Program-made: the position numbers and the translations under genes | Origin: Rhodanobacter sp. PCA2 | GTDB lineage: Bacteria; Pseudomonadota; Gammaproteobacteria; Xanthomonadales; Rhodanobacteraceae | Length of the DNA stretch: 64,000 nucleotides | Assembly: GCF_013620825.1 (NCBI RefSeq) | Contig: NZ_NJIC01000018.1 | Coordinates: forward strand, 36,781-100,780 | Direction of reading: 5' to 3' | Part shown: positions 39,273 through 49,256 of the stretch, piece by piece | Position numbering within the stretch: position 1 is the first letter of the stretch | Layout: every line of letters starts with the position of its first letter | Notes under the pieces: model-generated | Database searches by the model: none | Told to the model about the DNA's origin: nothing | Seen by the model: only the letters and a program-made list of their open reading frames with translations

Positions 39273-40009
39273 GGCAGGTGGTGTTGGACACGGAAACCAC
39301 CGGCCTGGAGGTGCGCCAGGGACACCGGCTGGTGGAAATCGCCTGCGTGGAAATGGTGGGGCGGCGCCTCACCGGCCGCCACTGGCAGACCTACCTCAAT
39401 CCCGAGCGGGCGATGGACGAGGGCGCCAGCCAGGTCACCGGCATCCGCGACGATTTCCTGCAGGACAAGCCCTTGTTCGCCGACAAGGTGGCCGAGTTCC
39501 TGGCCTTCGTCGACGGCGCCGAACTGGTCATCCACAACGCCAGCTTCGACGTGGGCTTCATCGACGCCGAGCTGGCGCGCCTGGGCGGCGCGCAGGGCCG
39601 CCTCACCGACCGCTGCAGCGTGCTCGACACGCTGGCGATGGCGCGCGAACGCTATCCCGGGCAGCGCAACAGCCTCGATGCGCTGTGCAAGCGGCTCGGC
39701 GTGGACAATTCGCGGCGCGACCTGCACGGCGGCCTGATCGACGCCCAGTTGCTGGCCGACGTCTACCTGGCGATGACCTCGGGCCAGGTGGCGCTGGACC
39801 TCGCGTTCGAGCAGCCACAGGAATCGGCGGCGCAGATCGTCGCCCAGCCGCTGCTGCGGCACGGACGGCCGCGCGTGCTGCGCGCGTCCGCCGAGGAGTC
39901 CGCCTTGCACGAACAGCGCCTGGACGCGCTGGACAAGAGCGCCGGCGGCGTCAGTGTCTGGCGCCAGGCGGAAACGCCTGAGGCCGCCGCGGAAACCGGC
40001 TCAGCTTGA
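39269..40009 (+). CDS. dnaQ: DNA polymerase III epsilon subunit (3'-5' proofreading exonuclease)
   Basis: 246 residues. DEDDh exonuclease motifs: Exo[11 protein letters not shown], Exo[16 protein letters not shown], Exo[19 protein letters not shown]-terminal clamp/alpha-binding tail follows. Coupled to rnhA, whereas E. coli has the two genes divergent. The 3' end overlaps the convergent PP2C gene by nine bases. Confidence 0.96.
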   Translation: MRQVVLDTETTGLEVRQGHRLVEIACVEMVGRRLTGRHWQTYLNPERAMDEGASQVTGIRDDFLQDKPLFADKVAEFLAFVDGAELVIHNASFDVGFIDAELARLGGAQGRLTDRCSVLDTLAMARERYPGQRNSLDALCKRLGVDNSRRDLHGGLIDAQLLADVYLAMTSGQVALDLAFEQPQESAAQIVAQPLLRHGRPRVLRASAEESALHEQRLDALDKSAGGVSVWRQAETPEAAAETGSA

Positions 40010-40702
40010 GCGCACCAGGATCGCGGTGATGTTGTCCTTGCCGCCGCGGTCCAGCGCATCCAGCAGCAACTGATCCACGCACTCCTGCGCGGCCAGGTCG
40101 GTGCGCGACACGGTGTGCGCGATCGACGCCGGGTCCAGTTCCTCGGTCAGCCCGTCGCTGCACAGCAGGAAACCCATGCCCGGCACGATGCGGCCCTGCG
40201 CCATGCCGACGTGCAGCTGGGCGATGGCGGTCACGCCCAGCGCCTGGGTCAGCACGTTGCGCTGCGGATGGCGCGTGGTGTGCGAGGGATCGAGTTGACC
40301 CGCCTCGACCAGCGCCTGCACCAGCGAATGATCGTGGCTGATCTGGCGCAATTCCCGCCCGGTGGTGTAGATGCGGCTGTCGCCTACCCACGCGGCCTCG
40401 TAGCGGTCCTCGCTCACGCGCAGGACCGCGATCGTGCTGCCCATCGGCAGCAGGTCGGCGCCGTCCTGCATCTGCGCCAGCAGGTGTTCGTCGGCGCCGC
40501 GGATCGCTTCCGCCAGGCTGTGCCCGCGACTCACCAGGTCGACCACGCTGTCGCGCACCCGCGCCGCCGCCACCTCGCCGTGCAGGTGCCCGCCCATGCC
40601 GTCGGCTACCAGAAACAGGCCCAGCGCGGCATCGGCGTAATAGGTGTCCTCGTTGCGCGTACGGCGCAAACCGACGTGGGTGGCGTGTCCGAATTCGATC
40701 AT
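40001..40702 (-). CDS. PP2C-family serine/threonine protein phosphatase
   Basis: 233 residues. Mn/Mg-dependent phosphatase with the family motifs RNEDTYYAD, VADGMGGH (metal Asp), VGDSRIY, LCSDGLTEEL and KDNITAILV. Soluble, with no membrane segment. Related to Stp/PrpC/PppA enzymes that oppose Hanks-type kinases. No kinase or type VI secretion genes lie in the window, so its partner is not visible. Confidence 0.94.
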   Translation of the reverse strand: MIEFGHATHVGLRRTRNEDTYYADAALGLFLVADGMGGHLHGEVAAARVRDSVVDLVSRGHSLAEAIRGADEHLLAQMQDGADLLPMGSTIAVLRVSEDRYEAAWVGDSRIYTTGRELRQISHDHSLVQALVEAGQLDPSHTTRHPQRNVLTQALGVTAIAQLHVGMAQGRIVPGMGFLLCSDGLTEELDPASIAHTVSRTDLAAQECVDQLLLDALDRGGKDNITAILVRSS

Positions 40703-40906
40703 GGGCGAAGCATGGCGGATGTTGGTGGAGGGTGCAAAAGCAATCGCAGTGAGCTGAAAGTCGCGTCGGATTGTCCGGTGCGTCCATGAGCCGAACCCCT
40801 TCGCGCTTGCGCACCGTGGGGATGGCTTGCAGTGGTCCAGATTCCAAAGTGGGCGGATGTGCGGTGAATCCTTGATTTGCGTACATGACGAGCCCCAAGC
40901 GGGGTG

Positions 40907-40934
40907 TTGTGCAATGTGTATCGGTGTGTATCAT
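40907..40934 (+). promoter_or_regulatory. hicAB promoter with direct-repeat operator candidate
   Basis: TTGTGC (40907-40912), 16-base spacer, TATCAT (40929-40934) would start transcription at about 40941, one base before the hicA ATG. The octamer TGTGTATC occurs at 40915-40922 and 40925-40932, ten bases apart, and could be bound by HicB. Confidence 0.45.
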
Positions 40935-40941
40935 ATACGCG

Positions 40942-41118
40942 ATGAACAGCGCAGACCTCATCAAGCTGCTGAAGTCCCATGGTTTCGCTGTCGTCGGGGT
41001 TCGCGGCAGCCATCACAAGCTCCGCAACGCCGCCAACGTCACGGTGATTGTCCCGCATCCGAAGAAGGATCTTGGCAAGGGTCTGGTCGCAGCGATACTC
41101 AAACAAGCCGGCCTGTAG
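40942..41118 (+). CDS. hicA: HicA-family mRNA interferase toxin
   Basis: 58 residues from ATG 40942 (MNSADLIKLLKSHGF). The double-stranded-RNA-binding fold has the catalytic His in VRGSHHKLRN and the C-terminal PHPKKDLGKGLVAAILKQAGL pattern of HicA. No ribosome-binding sequence precedes the ATG, which agrees with a leaderless transcript. Toxin first, antitoxin second is the common hicAB order. Normally kept inactive by HicB. Confidence 0.93.
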   Translation: MNSADLIKLLKSHGFAVVGVRGSHHKLRNAANVTVIVPHPKKDLGKGLVAAILKQAGL

Positions 41119-41136
41119 GGCCGGGAGGTGTCCGCC

Positions 41137-41580
41137 ATGTTGTTCCGCTATCCAGTCGCCATTGAAATCGGGAACGAAAAGACAGCGTATGGCGTCGTCG
41201 TGCCCGATCTTCCCGGCGTGTTCAGCGCAGGCGACACGCTGGAAGACGCCCTCGCCAACGCCGAGGAGGCCATCCTGTTCGCGTTGGAAGACATTGTCGA
41301 AAGCGGGGCCGACATCCCACCGCCGACGGAACTGGAATGGATGATGCTGGGCAAGGGCGGCAAGGGCGGTCCCAGGCGTTTCCCGCCGAGCAAGTGGGGA
41401 TGGTTCGTGGTGAACGTGGATACCGGCAAGCTCACCGCCAAAGCCGTGCGCCTGAACATCACGCTGCCCGAGCCGCTGCTGAAGGCGATCGACAAGCGCG
41501 TCAGCGCCCTCGGCGGCACCCGCAGCGGATACCTGGCGGCCCTCGCTCAGCGCGACCTCAACAAACACCGCGCGGCCTGA
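41137..41580 (+). CDS. hicB: HicB-family antitoxin
   Basis: 147 residues from ATG 41137, which has GGGAGG eight bases upstream; a GTG at 41128 overlaps that sequence and is less likely. The N-terminal HicB fold is a degenerate RNase-H-like domain (YGVVVPDLPGVFSAGDTLED). The C-terminal DNA-binding part resembles a ribbon-helix-helix (LNITLPEPLLKAIDKRVSAL). Neutralises HicA and likely represses the operon. 18 bases after hicA. Confidence 0.93.
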   Translation: MLFRYPVAIEIGNEKTAYGVVVPDLPGVFSAGDTLEDALANAEEAILFALEDIVESGADIPPPTELEWMMLGKGGKGGPRRFPPSKWGWFVVNVDTGKLTAKAVRLNITLPEPLLKAIDKRVSALGGTRSGYLAALAQRDLNKHRAA

Positions 41581-41817
41581 AGGGTTTCAACAAAGCCTGC
41601 TGCGACCAGGGCATGACCGACCAGGTTGCCCGCCCGGCCCGCCTCCGCGATGCTGCCGGCTGTACGGGCTGGTGCGGTTTCTGCAGGATAGGAGCGGTGG
41701 CCCCGATGCGTAGGCCAGTCGGCGACATAGACGGGAGGGGGCGCAAGCCCCTTGCCGAGTCTCGACATCCGTACCGAAGGCTGAAAACCACCATCTTGAA
41801 TCTGCAGGGGGATTCAC

Positions 41818-43875
41818 GTGCAACCCAACAAGACCAGTGTCACCGGGCTGTTCAGTACGCCGTACCAGTACCAGATCCCAATTTTTCAGCGTGGCTACGT
41901 CTGGACGCTGGAAAAGCAGGTGGTTCCGTTGTGGGCCGATATACAGGATCGCTCAGATGCGCGGTTGGAGCGCGAGGAAGCGATGCTGCATGGTGTCGTT
42001 GCAACCGACCTCAAGCCCCTCCAAAAGCACTTTCTTGGCTCGCTGGTGCTCACGCCGGTCACGCCGCCGTTCGGCCGCGTACCCGCCTACGAGGTGATCG
42101 ACGGTCAGCAGCGCTCGACGACACTGCAATTGCTGTTGCTGGCGTTCCGCCTTGCGGCGCAACAGCTTGGCGACACTCAGCTACCGAAGATGCTGGACAC
42201 CTTGGTGCGCAACCCCGGCCCGTACACGACGGACACGGACTTCCACAAGGTGTGGCCGACGCAGGCCGGCCAGGATGAGATACAGGCGCTGTACGCAGCG
42301 AAGGATGTCGCCGACATTTGTGCGGCTTACCCGGCACGCACGGGACGCAAGAAGTCCGAGCGGCCGTTGATGGTGCAGACATTCTTGTACTTCTACTTCG
42401 CGTGCCTCGCGTACCTTCAAGGCATTGATCTGGTGGGTTCGGGCGATGCGGACGAGCACACGCCAAGCGACGTGCTGGTCGCGCGGATTCGCCGCGACAA
42501 TGACGTAGTCCCGTTGGATGTGGACAGCACGTTCGAGCCGAAGCGTGCGCAGGCGCTCTACATGGCGCTTTCCGAGAATGTGCAGATCATGACCCTGCAG
42601 TTGGAGGTCGATGATGACCCGCAGATCATCTTCGAGACGCTCAATGCACGTGGTGAGCCGCTGCTGGCTTCCGACCTGATCCGCAACTTCGTCTTTCTGG
42701 CAGCGGCGCGCGCCGGCAAGCCTGTTAGTGCGCTCTACGAGAAGTTTTGGAGCCCATTCGATCTGGTGTCGGCGGGTAGCCAGGGAGTGACCAGCAACCG
42801 CTACTGGGCAGAAAAGGAGCGGCAAGGCCGCTTGACCTATCCACGTATCGACCTGTTCTTCTACAACTACACCGTGTTGCGCAGTCAGGAAGTAACCCTG
42901 GTCGGACGCGTCTTCGATGCTTTCAAGACGTGGTGGCAGAAGCAGCCGAGAGATCTCGAACAGGAACTGCAGGGCATCGTGGTCGCCAGCCGACACTTCA
43001 AGGAACTGGTTTCGCCGGAGGGAACCGGTCACCTTGCCGAGTTTGCGAGGCTGGTCGAGTCACTCGATGTCAGCACCATCACGCCGGTCTATCTGGCACT
43101 GCGGGAGCGATTGTCGGACGACAGTCCGGAGCTGCGGCAGGCCTTGGGCGATATTGCGTCGTACCTGACCCGTCGCTCCGTTTGCGGCATGGAGACCAAG
43201 GGATACAACCGCTTCTTCATGCGTCTGTTGCAGACAGTTTCCGCGGCTTCCGAAGAACCGCACCTCGCGCTTCGCAAGGTACTTCTGGCGGCCACGGCAG
43301 ACAGCGAACTCTGGCCGAGCGACGAGAGGTTCAAGGAGCGGTGGTTGCACCGGCCCGTCTATCAAGAGATGAAGCCGGCGCGCGTGTGCGGCATTCTGCG
43401 CGCACTCGAATACGCGGCACGCGGCACCATGCAGGGCAGCAACCACGTGCCCGTCCAGTCCGCGCTAACAGTCGAGCATGTCATGCCGCAAAGCTGGCGA
43501 ACTGAGCCAAGCTACGAGGCTTCTGAGATGACCGATGCCCAATGTTCGCTCCGCGACGTGGCGATCCACGAGTTCGGAAACCTTACTCTGCTAACTCAGC
43601 CGCTCAACAGCTCGGTCAGCAACGGGCCGTTCAACGACCGACAAAGTCCAGCCGGTGAGGTCGTGCACGGCAAGCGTTCCAAGTTGGGTCAAAGCGCGCT
43701 GTTGATGAACACCTTCTTCAACCAACAAGGCTTGGATGAGTGGAACGAAGATGCGATTGCTGCGCGCGCCAACGCGCTTTACAACGCGGCGCTTCTGGTG
43801 TGGGCACGACCAGCCTCCACCACTGCCACGCCTAAAGCGATAGCTCAGGCATTCTCCAGTAGCGAAAGCAGTTAG
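41818..43875 (+). CDS. GmrSD-type nuclease: DUF262 + DUF1524 (HNH-like) fusion
   Basis: 685 residues; GTG start with AGGGGGA upstream. The N-terminal DUF262 has IPIFQRGYVW, the nucleotide-handling motif VIDGQQRSTTLQLL and FETLNARGEPLLASDLIRN. The C-terminal DUF1524 has an HNH-like core: His in TVEHVMPQSW and Asn in FGNLTLLTQPLNSS. This is the single-chain form of GmrSD/BrxU/SspE-like enzymes, modification-dependent or NTP-regulated nucleases that act against phages. Base composition is visibly less G+C-rich than neighbouring core genes, which supports transfer. It lies in the islet with hicAB next to tRNA-Ser. Target specificity cannot be read from sequence. Confidence 0.88.
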   Translation: MQPNKTSVTGLFSTPYQYQIPIFQRGYVWTLEKQVVPLWADIQDRSDARLEREEAMLHGVVATDLKPLQKHFLGSLVLTPVTPPFGRVPAYEVIDGQQRSTTLQLLLLAFRLAAQQLGDTQLPKMLDTLVRNPGPYTTDTDFHKVWPTQAGQDEIQALYAAKDVADICAAYPARTGRKKSERPLMVQTFLYFYFACLAYLQGIDLVGSGDADEHTPSDVLVARIRRDNDVVPLDVDSTFEPKRAQALYMALSENVQIMTLQLEVDDDPQIIFETLNARGEPLLASDLIRNFVFLAAARAGKPVSALYEKFWSPFDLVSAGSQGVTSNRYWAEKERQGRLTYPRIDLFFYNYTVLRSQEVTLVGRVFDAFKTWWQKQPRDLEQELQGIVVASRHFKELVSPEGTGHLAEFARLVESLDVSTITPVYLALRERLSDDSPELRQALGDIASYLTRRSVCGMETKGYNRFFMRLLQTVSAASEEPHLALRKVLLAATADSELWPSDERFKERWLHRPVYQEMKPARVCGILRALEYAARGTMQGSNHVPVQSALTVEHVMPQSWRTEPSYEASEMTDAQCSLRDVAIHEFGNLTLLTQPLNSSVSNGPFNDRQSPAGEVVHGKRSKLGQSALLMNTFFNQQGLDEWNEDAIAARANALYNAALLVWARPASTTATPKAIAQAFSSSESS

Positions 43876-43972
43876 GTGGGCGCGTAGTTTCCTGACCCAG
43901 CTTCACGACCTGGTGCACGAAACCCTCCAGCAGGCTGTGCGCAGGCTCCGCACGGGATCAAGTGCGGGTTGA

Positions 43973-44095
43973 AGCCGTTGGTTGGTGTACAAATTCCAGA
44001 ATGAGATGAAGCTTGACGATCAGGCGAGAACCTTCGGCTTCAAGAAGATCATCTACACGGATGGCTATGATTCGACGTGGACTCAAGGCCTCTGA
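43973..44095 (+). pseudogene. C-terminal remnant of an unrecognised protein
   Basis: An in-frame stop at 43970 is followed by 40 codons ending at TGA 44093-44095. The translated text (VYKFQNEMKLDDQARTFGFK, then KIIYTDGYDSTWTQGL) looks like real protein rather than chance: mixed composition and no G+C-driven bias. There is no good start; the only ATG (44006) would give 29 residues. I do not recognise the family. Probably debris from an older insertion. Confidence 0.4.
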
Positions 44096-44329
44096 CCACC
44101 TGAGAGGCAGTCTATACGCCCGGCAGCGATGCGCGAAGTACACCCGAGCCCATGCAGCCATGTGCAGGAGCACCTCGCGCGGGTAGAGCGGTGTCTACCT
44201 ACTGCCCCTCGGCCCGCTCGCAGCGAAATCACCGTGTACATTGCGGCCATCCGTGTCCGTAGCCGTCCGTGCGCAAGCGGGTTGTAACGTAGGGACTAAA
44301 GTAGGGGCGACCACAAGAATGCAAGAAAA

Positions 44330-44355
44330 AAGCCGCTGAATTCAGCGGCTTAGTT
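44330..44355 (-). terminator. Terminator of tRNA-Ser
   Basis: AAGCCGCTGAA followed by its exact reverse complement (44330-44351). On the minus strand the stem is followed by TTTTTTC. Lies 12 bases beyond the tRNA 3' end. Confidence 0.85.
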
Positions 44356-44360
44356 CCATT

Positions 44361-44452
<92 letters not shown>

Positions 44453-44642
44453 GAAAGGGGTCGCGTGGTCTGCGCGAGCCGGCAATCTTACGTGGTGGCA
44501 GGGGCCGTGACAAGCGAGGGAATCCAGCTGGCCGTGGTCACCGCGGGATTTGCCTGCCTTGCCCGGCAACCGTTCGGCGGGAAGGGATGGGCACGGGAGC
44601 GCCGCCTGGGTGCCGGTACGTTCGTTCGCAAGCCGGGAAGCT

Positions 44643-45449
44643 TCATGGGGACGGTGCCGCGTCGGGCGGACCTGGGTCCTCCGGGTTGCCATGCGTAAGC
44701 GGATTCGCCGAGACCTCGCGGAACAGCAGCATGTCGCCGATGTGCGACGAGGCGCCGTCGTAGAACCCGGTCGCCGGGGCGAAGTTGCGAGGGTTGTCGA
44801 AGGTCCCGAACAGGATGTCGAACAGCGGCACGTCGGCGTAGTTGTTGCGGTGCCGTCCGCGCGCGTGGTGCCAGGAGTGGCTCTCCGGACGCTGGACGAT
44901 GTAGCCGAGCCAGCGTGGCGTGCGCACGTTGGTGTGCTGGAAGATCGACAACAGGGTGAAGGCGAGCAGCGCCGCCGTCGTCGCCGGCGCCGACAGGCCG
45001 ACGACGAGCGTCAGCGCGAGGCTGGACACGACTGTCCAGCCGATCATGTCGAGCGGGTGGAACCAGAACGCGCTCCAGGTATCGATGCGCTCGGCGCTGT
45101 GGTGCATCTGGTGCAGGCCGCGCCAGAGCACGTCGGAGGCATGCATGCCGCGGTGGTAGAAGTAGCCGATGCCTTCGTAGGTGAGCACGCCGACGAGAGC
45201 GCCGGCTGCGGTGCCGAGATGGCTGAGATCGAGGAACTGCCACCGCAGCAGATGCTCGCTCCAGAGCAGCGGCAGATAGGTGGACAGCGCGAAAAAGAGC
45301 GCGAGCGCGGCGAGCCCGCGCATTTGCCATGCCGGCGCCCGGGGCAACTCACGCGCCGGGAAGAAATGCTCCCAGAGAATCAGCGCCGCATAGGCGGCGA
45401 AAACCGTCAGGGAGGTCGGGTCCAGCAGGACTTCAAGCGGTGTGGGCAT
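44643..45449 (-). CDS. Sterol desaturase/fatty acid hydroxylase superfamily protein
   Basis: 268 residues. Integral membrane di-iron enzyme with at least four membrane segments. The histidine clusters are complete: HRGMH, HQMHH, a downstream His region FQHTNVRT and HSWHH. The substrate may be a fatty acid, hopanoid or other lipid, but cannot be read from sequence. Divergent, 92 bases apart, from the GlxA-type regulator that probably controls it. Confidence 0.9.
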   Translation of the reverse strand: MPTPLEVLLDPTSLTVFAAYAALILWEHFFPARELPRAPAWQMRGLAALALFFALSTYLPLLWSEHLLRWQFLDLSHLGTAAGALVGVLTYEGIGYFYHRGMHASDVLWRGLHQMHHSAERIDTWSAFWFHPLDMIGWTVVSSLALTLVVGLSAPATTAALLAFTLLSIFQHTNVRTPRWLGYIVQRPESHSWHHARGRHRNNYADVPLFDILFGTFDNPRNFAPATGFYDGASSHIGDMLLFREVSANPLTHGNPEDPGPPDAAPSP

Positions 45450-45541
45450 GGGAGCCTCCGGTTTGCCTGGTACGGGTTACGATAGCCCGCACGACAGCCA
45501 TAGCCCCCAGTCATTTCGGCAGCGAATCGGACGGATCGGCC

Positions 45542-46573
45542 ATGACCGCAGCCCGGCAACCCGTGATCGCGATTCTCGCCGTACCGGAGACCTCCGCGTC
45601 GGTCCTGTACGGCATGTACGACCTGTTCCGCTCGGCCGGCCGAGATTGGAGCATGGCCATCGGCGGGGAGGCGGGGCCGGGCCTCGTGCAGCCCGTCGTC
45701 GTCGCCACGCGCGAAGGCTCGTTCCCCATCGTCAACGAGGTCCACGTGCGGCCAGAGACGACGATCGACCGCATCGGCTGCCCCGATGTCGTCGTCATTC
45801 CCGACCTGGCGGTCGATCCGGGCGGCCCTTTCGACCGTGACCGCTTTGCGGCCGAGATCGCCTGGCTCAAGGACTGCCATGCGCGCGGCGCCGTGCTTGC
45901 CTCGGCCTGTTCGGGAGCCCTGTTGTTCGCCGAGGCCGGCCTGCTGGATGGCTACGACGCGACAACGCACTGGGCTTTCGCCGACGCGATCGCCCGGCGC
46001 CATCCGCGTATCCGCATGCGACCGGAGAACGCGCTGGTCGTCACGGGCGAGGGGCACCGCCTGGTCATGGCCGGGGGCGGCACTTCGTGGTCCGATCTCG
46101 CGCTGTACCTGATTTCCCGCCTCGCCGGCGTCCAGCAGGCCATGGACACGGCGCGCATGAATCTGGTCGAGTGGCATGCCGTCGGCCAGCAGCCATATGC
46201 GCGGCTGGCGCGTTCGCGCCAATCCACGGATGCGGTGATCGCGCGGTGCCAGGTCTGGATCGCGGAGCACTACCAGGGACCGGCGCCGGTCGCCGCGATG
46301 GTGCGCCTGAGCGGGCTGCCCGAACGGACGTTCAAGCGGCGCTTCCAGGGCGCCACCGGGCTGTCGCCGCTGGAGTACGTCCACACGCTGCGCCTCGAGG
46401 AGGCCAAGCAGATGCTCGAGGCGGGCAGCGAGCCGGTCGAGGCGATCGCGAATGCGGTCGGCTACGAGGACGCGGGCTTTTTCGGCAAGCTGTTCCGGCG
46501 CAAGGTCGGCCTTGCGCCGGTCCAGTACCGGCGCCGCTTCGGGGCGATGCGGCGCTCGTTGTCCACGGCCTGA
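45542..46573 (+). CDS. GlxA-family transcriptional regulator (DJ-1/PfpI + AraC HTH)
   Basis: 343 residues from ATG 45542. The N-terminal DJ-1/PfpI-like amidotransferase fold (about 1-200) has the elbow ASACSGALLFAEAGLLDG. The C-terminal AraC-type DNA-binding domain (about 240-335) has two helix-turn-helix units (MVRLSGLPERTFKRRFQ; AIANAVGYEDAGFFGKLFRR). Probably senses a small molecule and regulates the divergent hydroxylase gene (inference). Converges on ppsA with 10 bases between. Confidence 0.92.
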   Translation: MTAARQPVIAILAVPETSASVLYGMYDLFRSAGRDWSMAIGGEAGPGLVQPVVVATREGSFPIVNEVHVRPETTIDRIGCPDVVVIPDLAVDPGGPFDRDRFAAEIAWLKDCHARGAVLASACSGALLFAEAGLLDGYDATTHWAFADAIARRHPRIRMRPENALVVTGEGHRLVMAGGGTSWSDLALYLISRLAGVQQAMDTARMNLVEWHAVGQQPYARLARSRQSTDAVIARCQVWIAEHYQGPAPVAAMVRLSGLPERTFKRRFQGATGLSPLEYVHTLRLEEAKQMLEAGSEPVEAIANAVGYEDAGFFGKLFRRKVGLAPVQYRRRFGAMRRSLSTA

Positions 46574-46583
46574 AAACGGCGCC

Positions 46584-48956
46584 TCAGCCGGCCTTTTTCC
46601 GGGCCAGCCGCAGCCAGGTGTCGACCACGGTGTCGGGGTTCAGCGACACGGATTCGATGCCCTGGTCCATCAGCCATTCGGCGAGGTCGGGGTGGTCGCT
46701 GGGGCCCTGGCCACAGATGCCGACGTACTTGCCCTTGGCGCGTGCGGTCTGGATGGCCATGGCCAGCAGCTTCTTCACCGCGAGGTTCCGCTCGTCGAAC
46801 AGGCTGGCGACGATGGAGGAATCGCGGTCCAGGCCCAGGGTGAGCTGGGTGAGGTCGTTGGAGCCGATGGAGAAGCCGTCGAAGATGTCGAGGAATTCGT
46901 CGGCGAGCAGGGCGTTGGAGGGCACCTCGCACATCATGATGACCTTGAGGCCGTGCTCGCCCTGCCTGAGCTCGTTCTTCGCCAGCACATCGAGCACCTT
47001 GCGGCCTTCCTCGAGCGTGCGCACGAAGGGAATCATCACCCACACGTTGTCCATGCCCATGGTCTCGCGCACGCGCTTGACCGCCTTGCACTCCAGCCCG
47101 AACGCCTCGGCGAAGCTGGGATCGACGTAGCGGCTGGCGCCGCGGAAGCCGATCATCGGGTTCTCCTCGTGCGGCTCGTAGCGCGAGCCGCCGAGCAGGT
47201 TGGCGTATTCGTTGGACTTGAAGTCGCTCATGCGCACGATCACCGGCTTCGGGTACACCGAGGCGGCGATGGTGGCGATGCCTTCGGCGAGGCGGTCCAC
47301 GTAGAACTCGACCGGACCCGCGTAGCCGGCGATGCGCGCGTCGATCTTCGCCTTCGTCTCGGCGTCCTGCTTGCCGTATTCCAGCAGCGCCTTCGGGTGC
47401 ACGCCGATGTGGCTGGCGATGATCATTTCCAGGCGGGCCAGGCCGATGCCGGCGTTCGGCAGCATGCCGAAGTCGAACGCGCGTTCGGGGTTGGCCACGT
47501 TCATCATGATCTTCAGCGGCGCCTCGGGCATCGCGCCGAGGTCGGCGGTGATGCGCTCGAACTTCAGCTGGCCGGCGTAGATCGTGCCGGTGTCGCCCTC
47601 GGCGCAGGACACGGTGACGTCGGCGCCGTCGGGGATGCTGTCCAGCGCGTTGTGCGTGCCCACCACGGCCGGTACGCCGAGTTCGCGGGCGATGATCGCC
47701 GCGTGGCAGGTGCGGCCGCCGCGGTTGGTGACGATGGCGCTGGCGCGTTTCATCACCGGCTCCCAGTCGGGGTCGGTCATGTCGGCCACCAGCACGTCGC
47801 CGGGCTGCACCTTGTTCATGTCGGCGAGCGAGCGGATCACGCGCGCCTTGCCGGCGCCGATCTTCTGGCCGATCGCGCGGCCCTCGGCCAGCACCTTGCC
47901 CTTCTCGTTGAGGCTGAAGCGCTCCAGCTGGGTGGCCTGGGCGCGCGATTTCACCGTCTCCGGGCGGGCCTGCACGATGTAGAGCTTGCCGGTATGGCCG
48001 TCCTTCGCCCACTCGACGTCCATCGGGCGGCCGTAGTGCTGCTCGATGATCAGCGCCTGCTTCGCCAGCGATTCCACGTCGGCGTCGCTGATGCAGAAGC
48101 GATTGCGCAGTTCGGCCGGGGTGTCCTCGGTCCGCACGCGCTCGCCGGGCTGGCTGGAATACACCATGCGCAGCTGCTTGGCGCCGAGATTGCGGCGCAG
48201 CACCGCGGGCTTGCCGGCCTTGAGCGTGGGCTTGAACACGTAGAACTCGTCGGGGTTCACCGCGCCCTGCACGACCATCTCGCCGAGGCCGTAGCTGCCG
48301 GTGACGAACACCACGTCGCGGAAGCCCGACTCGGTGTCCAGCGTGAACAGCACGCCGGAGGCGCCCACGTCCGAGCGCACCATCAACTGCACGCCGGCGG
48401 AGAGGAACACGTTCTCGTGGGCGAAGCCCTGGTGCACGCGGTAGGCGATGGCGCGGTCGTTGTACAGCGAGGCGAAGACTTCCTTCACCTTGTGCAGCAC
48501 GTCCTCGATGCCGACCACGTTGAGGAAGGTTTCCTGCTGGCCGGCGAAGCTGGCGTCGGGCAGGTCCTCGGCGGTGGCGGAGGAGCGCACGGCCACGGCG
48601 ATGTCGTCGGCGCCGGCGTCCTTGCAGAGCTTGGCGTAGGCGTCGCGGACCGCCTGGTCGAGCTCGGCCGGCAGCGGGGTCTCGGTGACCCATTCGCGGA
48701 TTTCCTTGCCGGCCCGGGTGAGCGCGTCCACGTCGTCCACGTCGAGGTCGGCCAGGCGGGCCTGGATGCGCTTGGCCACGCCGCTCTTTTCCAGGTACTG
48801 CTGGAACGCGTCGGCCGTGGTGGCGAAGCCGCCGGGCACGGACACCCCGAGCTTGGCGAGGTTGCCGATCATTTCGCCCAGCGACGCGTTCTTGCCGCCG
48901 ACCTTGCCGAGGTCGGTCATGCGCAGTTGGTCGAGCCAAAGCACCAGGTGGTTCAA
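46584..48956 (-). CDS. ppsA: Phosphoenolpyruvate synthase
   Basis: 790 residues. Converts pyruvate + ATP to PEP + AMP + Pi for gluconeogenesis. N-terminal ATP-binding domain ([17 protein letters not shown]), central phosphohistidine domain with the catalytic His in [14 protein letters not shown], and C-terminal PEP-binding barrel ([35 protein letters not shown]). Divergent from ppsR, its regulator; the 300-base gap between them should hold both promoters, but I see no clear boxes. Confidence 0.98.
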   Translation of the reverse strand: MNHLVLWLDQLRMTDLGKVGGKNASLGEMIGNLAKLGVSVPGGFATTADAFQQYLEKSGVAKRIQARLADLDVDDVDALTRAGKEIREWVTETPLPAELDQAVRDAYAKLCKDAGADDIAVAVRSSATAEDLPDASFAGQQETFLNVVGIEDVLHKVKEVFASLYNDRAIAYRVHQGFAHENVFLSAGVQLMVRSDVGASGVLFTLDTESGFRDVVFVTGSYGLGEMVVQGAVNPDEFYVFKPTLKAGKPAVLRRNLGAKQLRMVYSSQPGERVRTEDTPAELRNRFCISDADVESLAKQALIIEQHYGRPMDVEWAKDGHTGKLYIVQARPETVKSRAQATQLERFSLNEKGKVLAEGRAIGQKIGAGKARVIRSLADMNKVQPGDVLVADMTDPDWEPVMKRASAIVTNRGGRTCHAAIIARELGVPAVVGTHNALDSIPDGADVTVSCAEGDTGTIYAGQLKFERITADLGAMPEAPLKIMMNVANPERAFDFGMLPNAGIGLARLEMIIASHIGVHPKALLEYGKQDAETKAKIDARIAGYAGPVEFYVDRLAEGIATIAASVYPKPVIVRMSDFKSNEYANLLGGSRYEPHEENPMIGFRGASRYVDPSFAEAFGLECKAVKRVRETMGMDNVWVMIPFVRTLEEGRKVLDVLAKNELRQGEHGLKVIMMCEVPSNALLADEFLDIFDGFSIGSNDLTQLTLGLDRDSSIVASLFDERNLAVKKLLAMAIQTARAKGKYVGICGQGPSDHPDLAEWLMDQGIESVSLNPDTVVDTWLRLARKKAG

Positions 48957-49256
48957 GGCAATCTCCTAGAGGGAAGGGCGGTAAAGAGTGGAATGCTCGC
49001 ACAACGAAGGCGCGAAGCGGCTTGCAAAGGATTGGTATTGTCTGCTGTCGATGGTGCGAAGCACAAGAAGACCAATGCCAACCGGCGCCGCGCCAACTGC
49101 ATACCAGTCAGTCGGGAGTCGGCGTGGACGGCATGCATGCGGATGATTCTCCGGGCTGGCTGCCATCCTCGCGCGGCGCTCCGGGCGACCGGCGACAGTT
49201 TTCGGGGCTTGCGCTAAGGTGCCCGGCAGGCAGCTTTCCCGACGATCGGACTCTTC

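Noticed and set aside
41736-41753. hicB terminator (AGGGGGC-GCAA-GCCCCTT)
   Set aside because: A 7-bp stem, partly G·U, without a T-run and 150 bases past hicB; too weak to annotate.
43958-44173. Minus-strand small open frame in the islet end
   Set aside because: No ribosome-binding sequence or recognisable domain; the plus strand has a more protein-like fragment.
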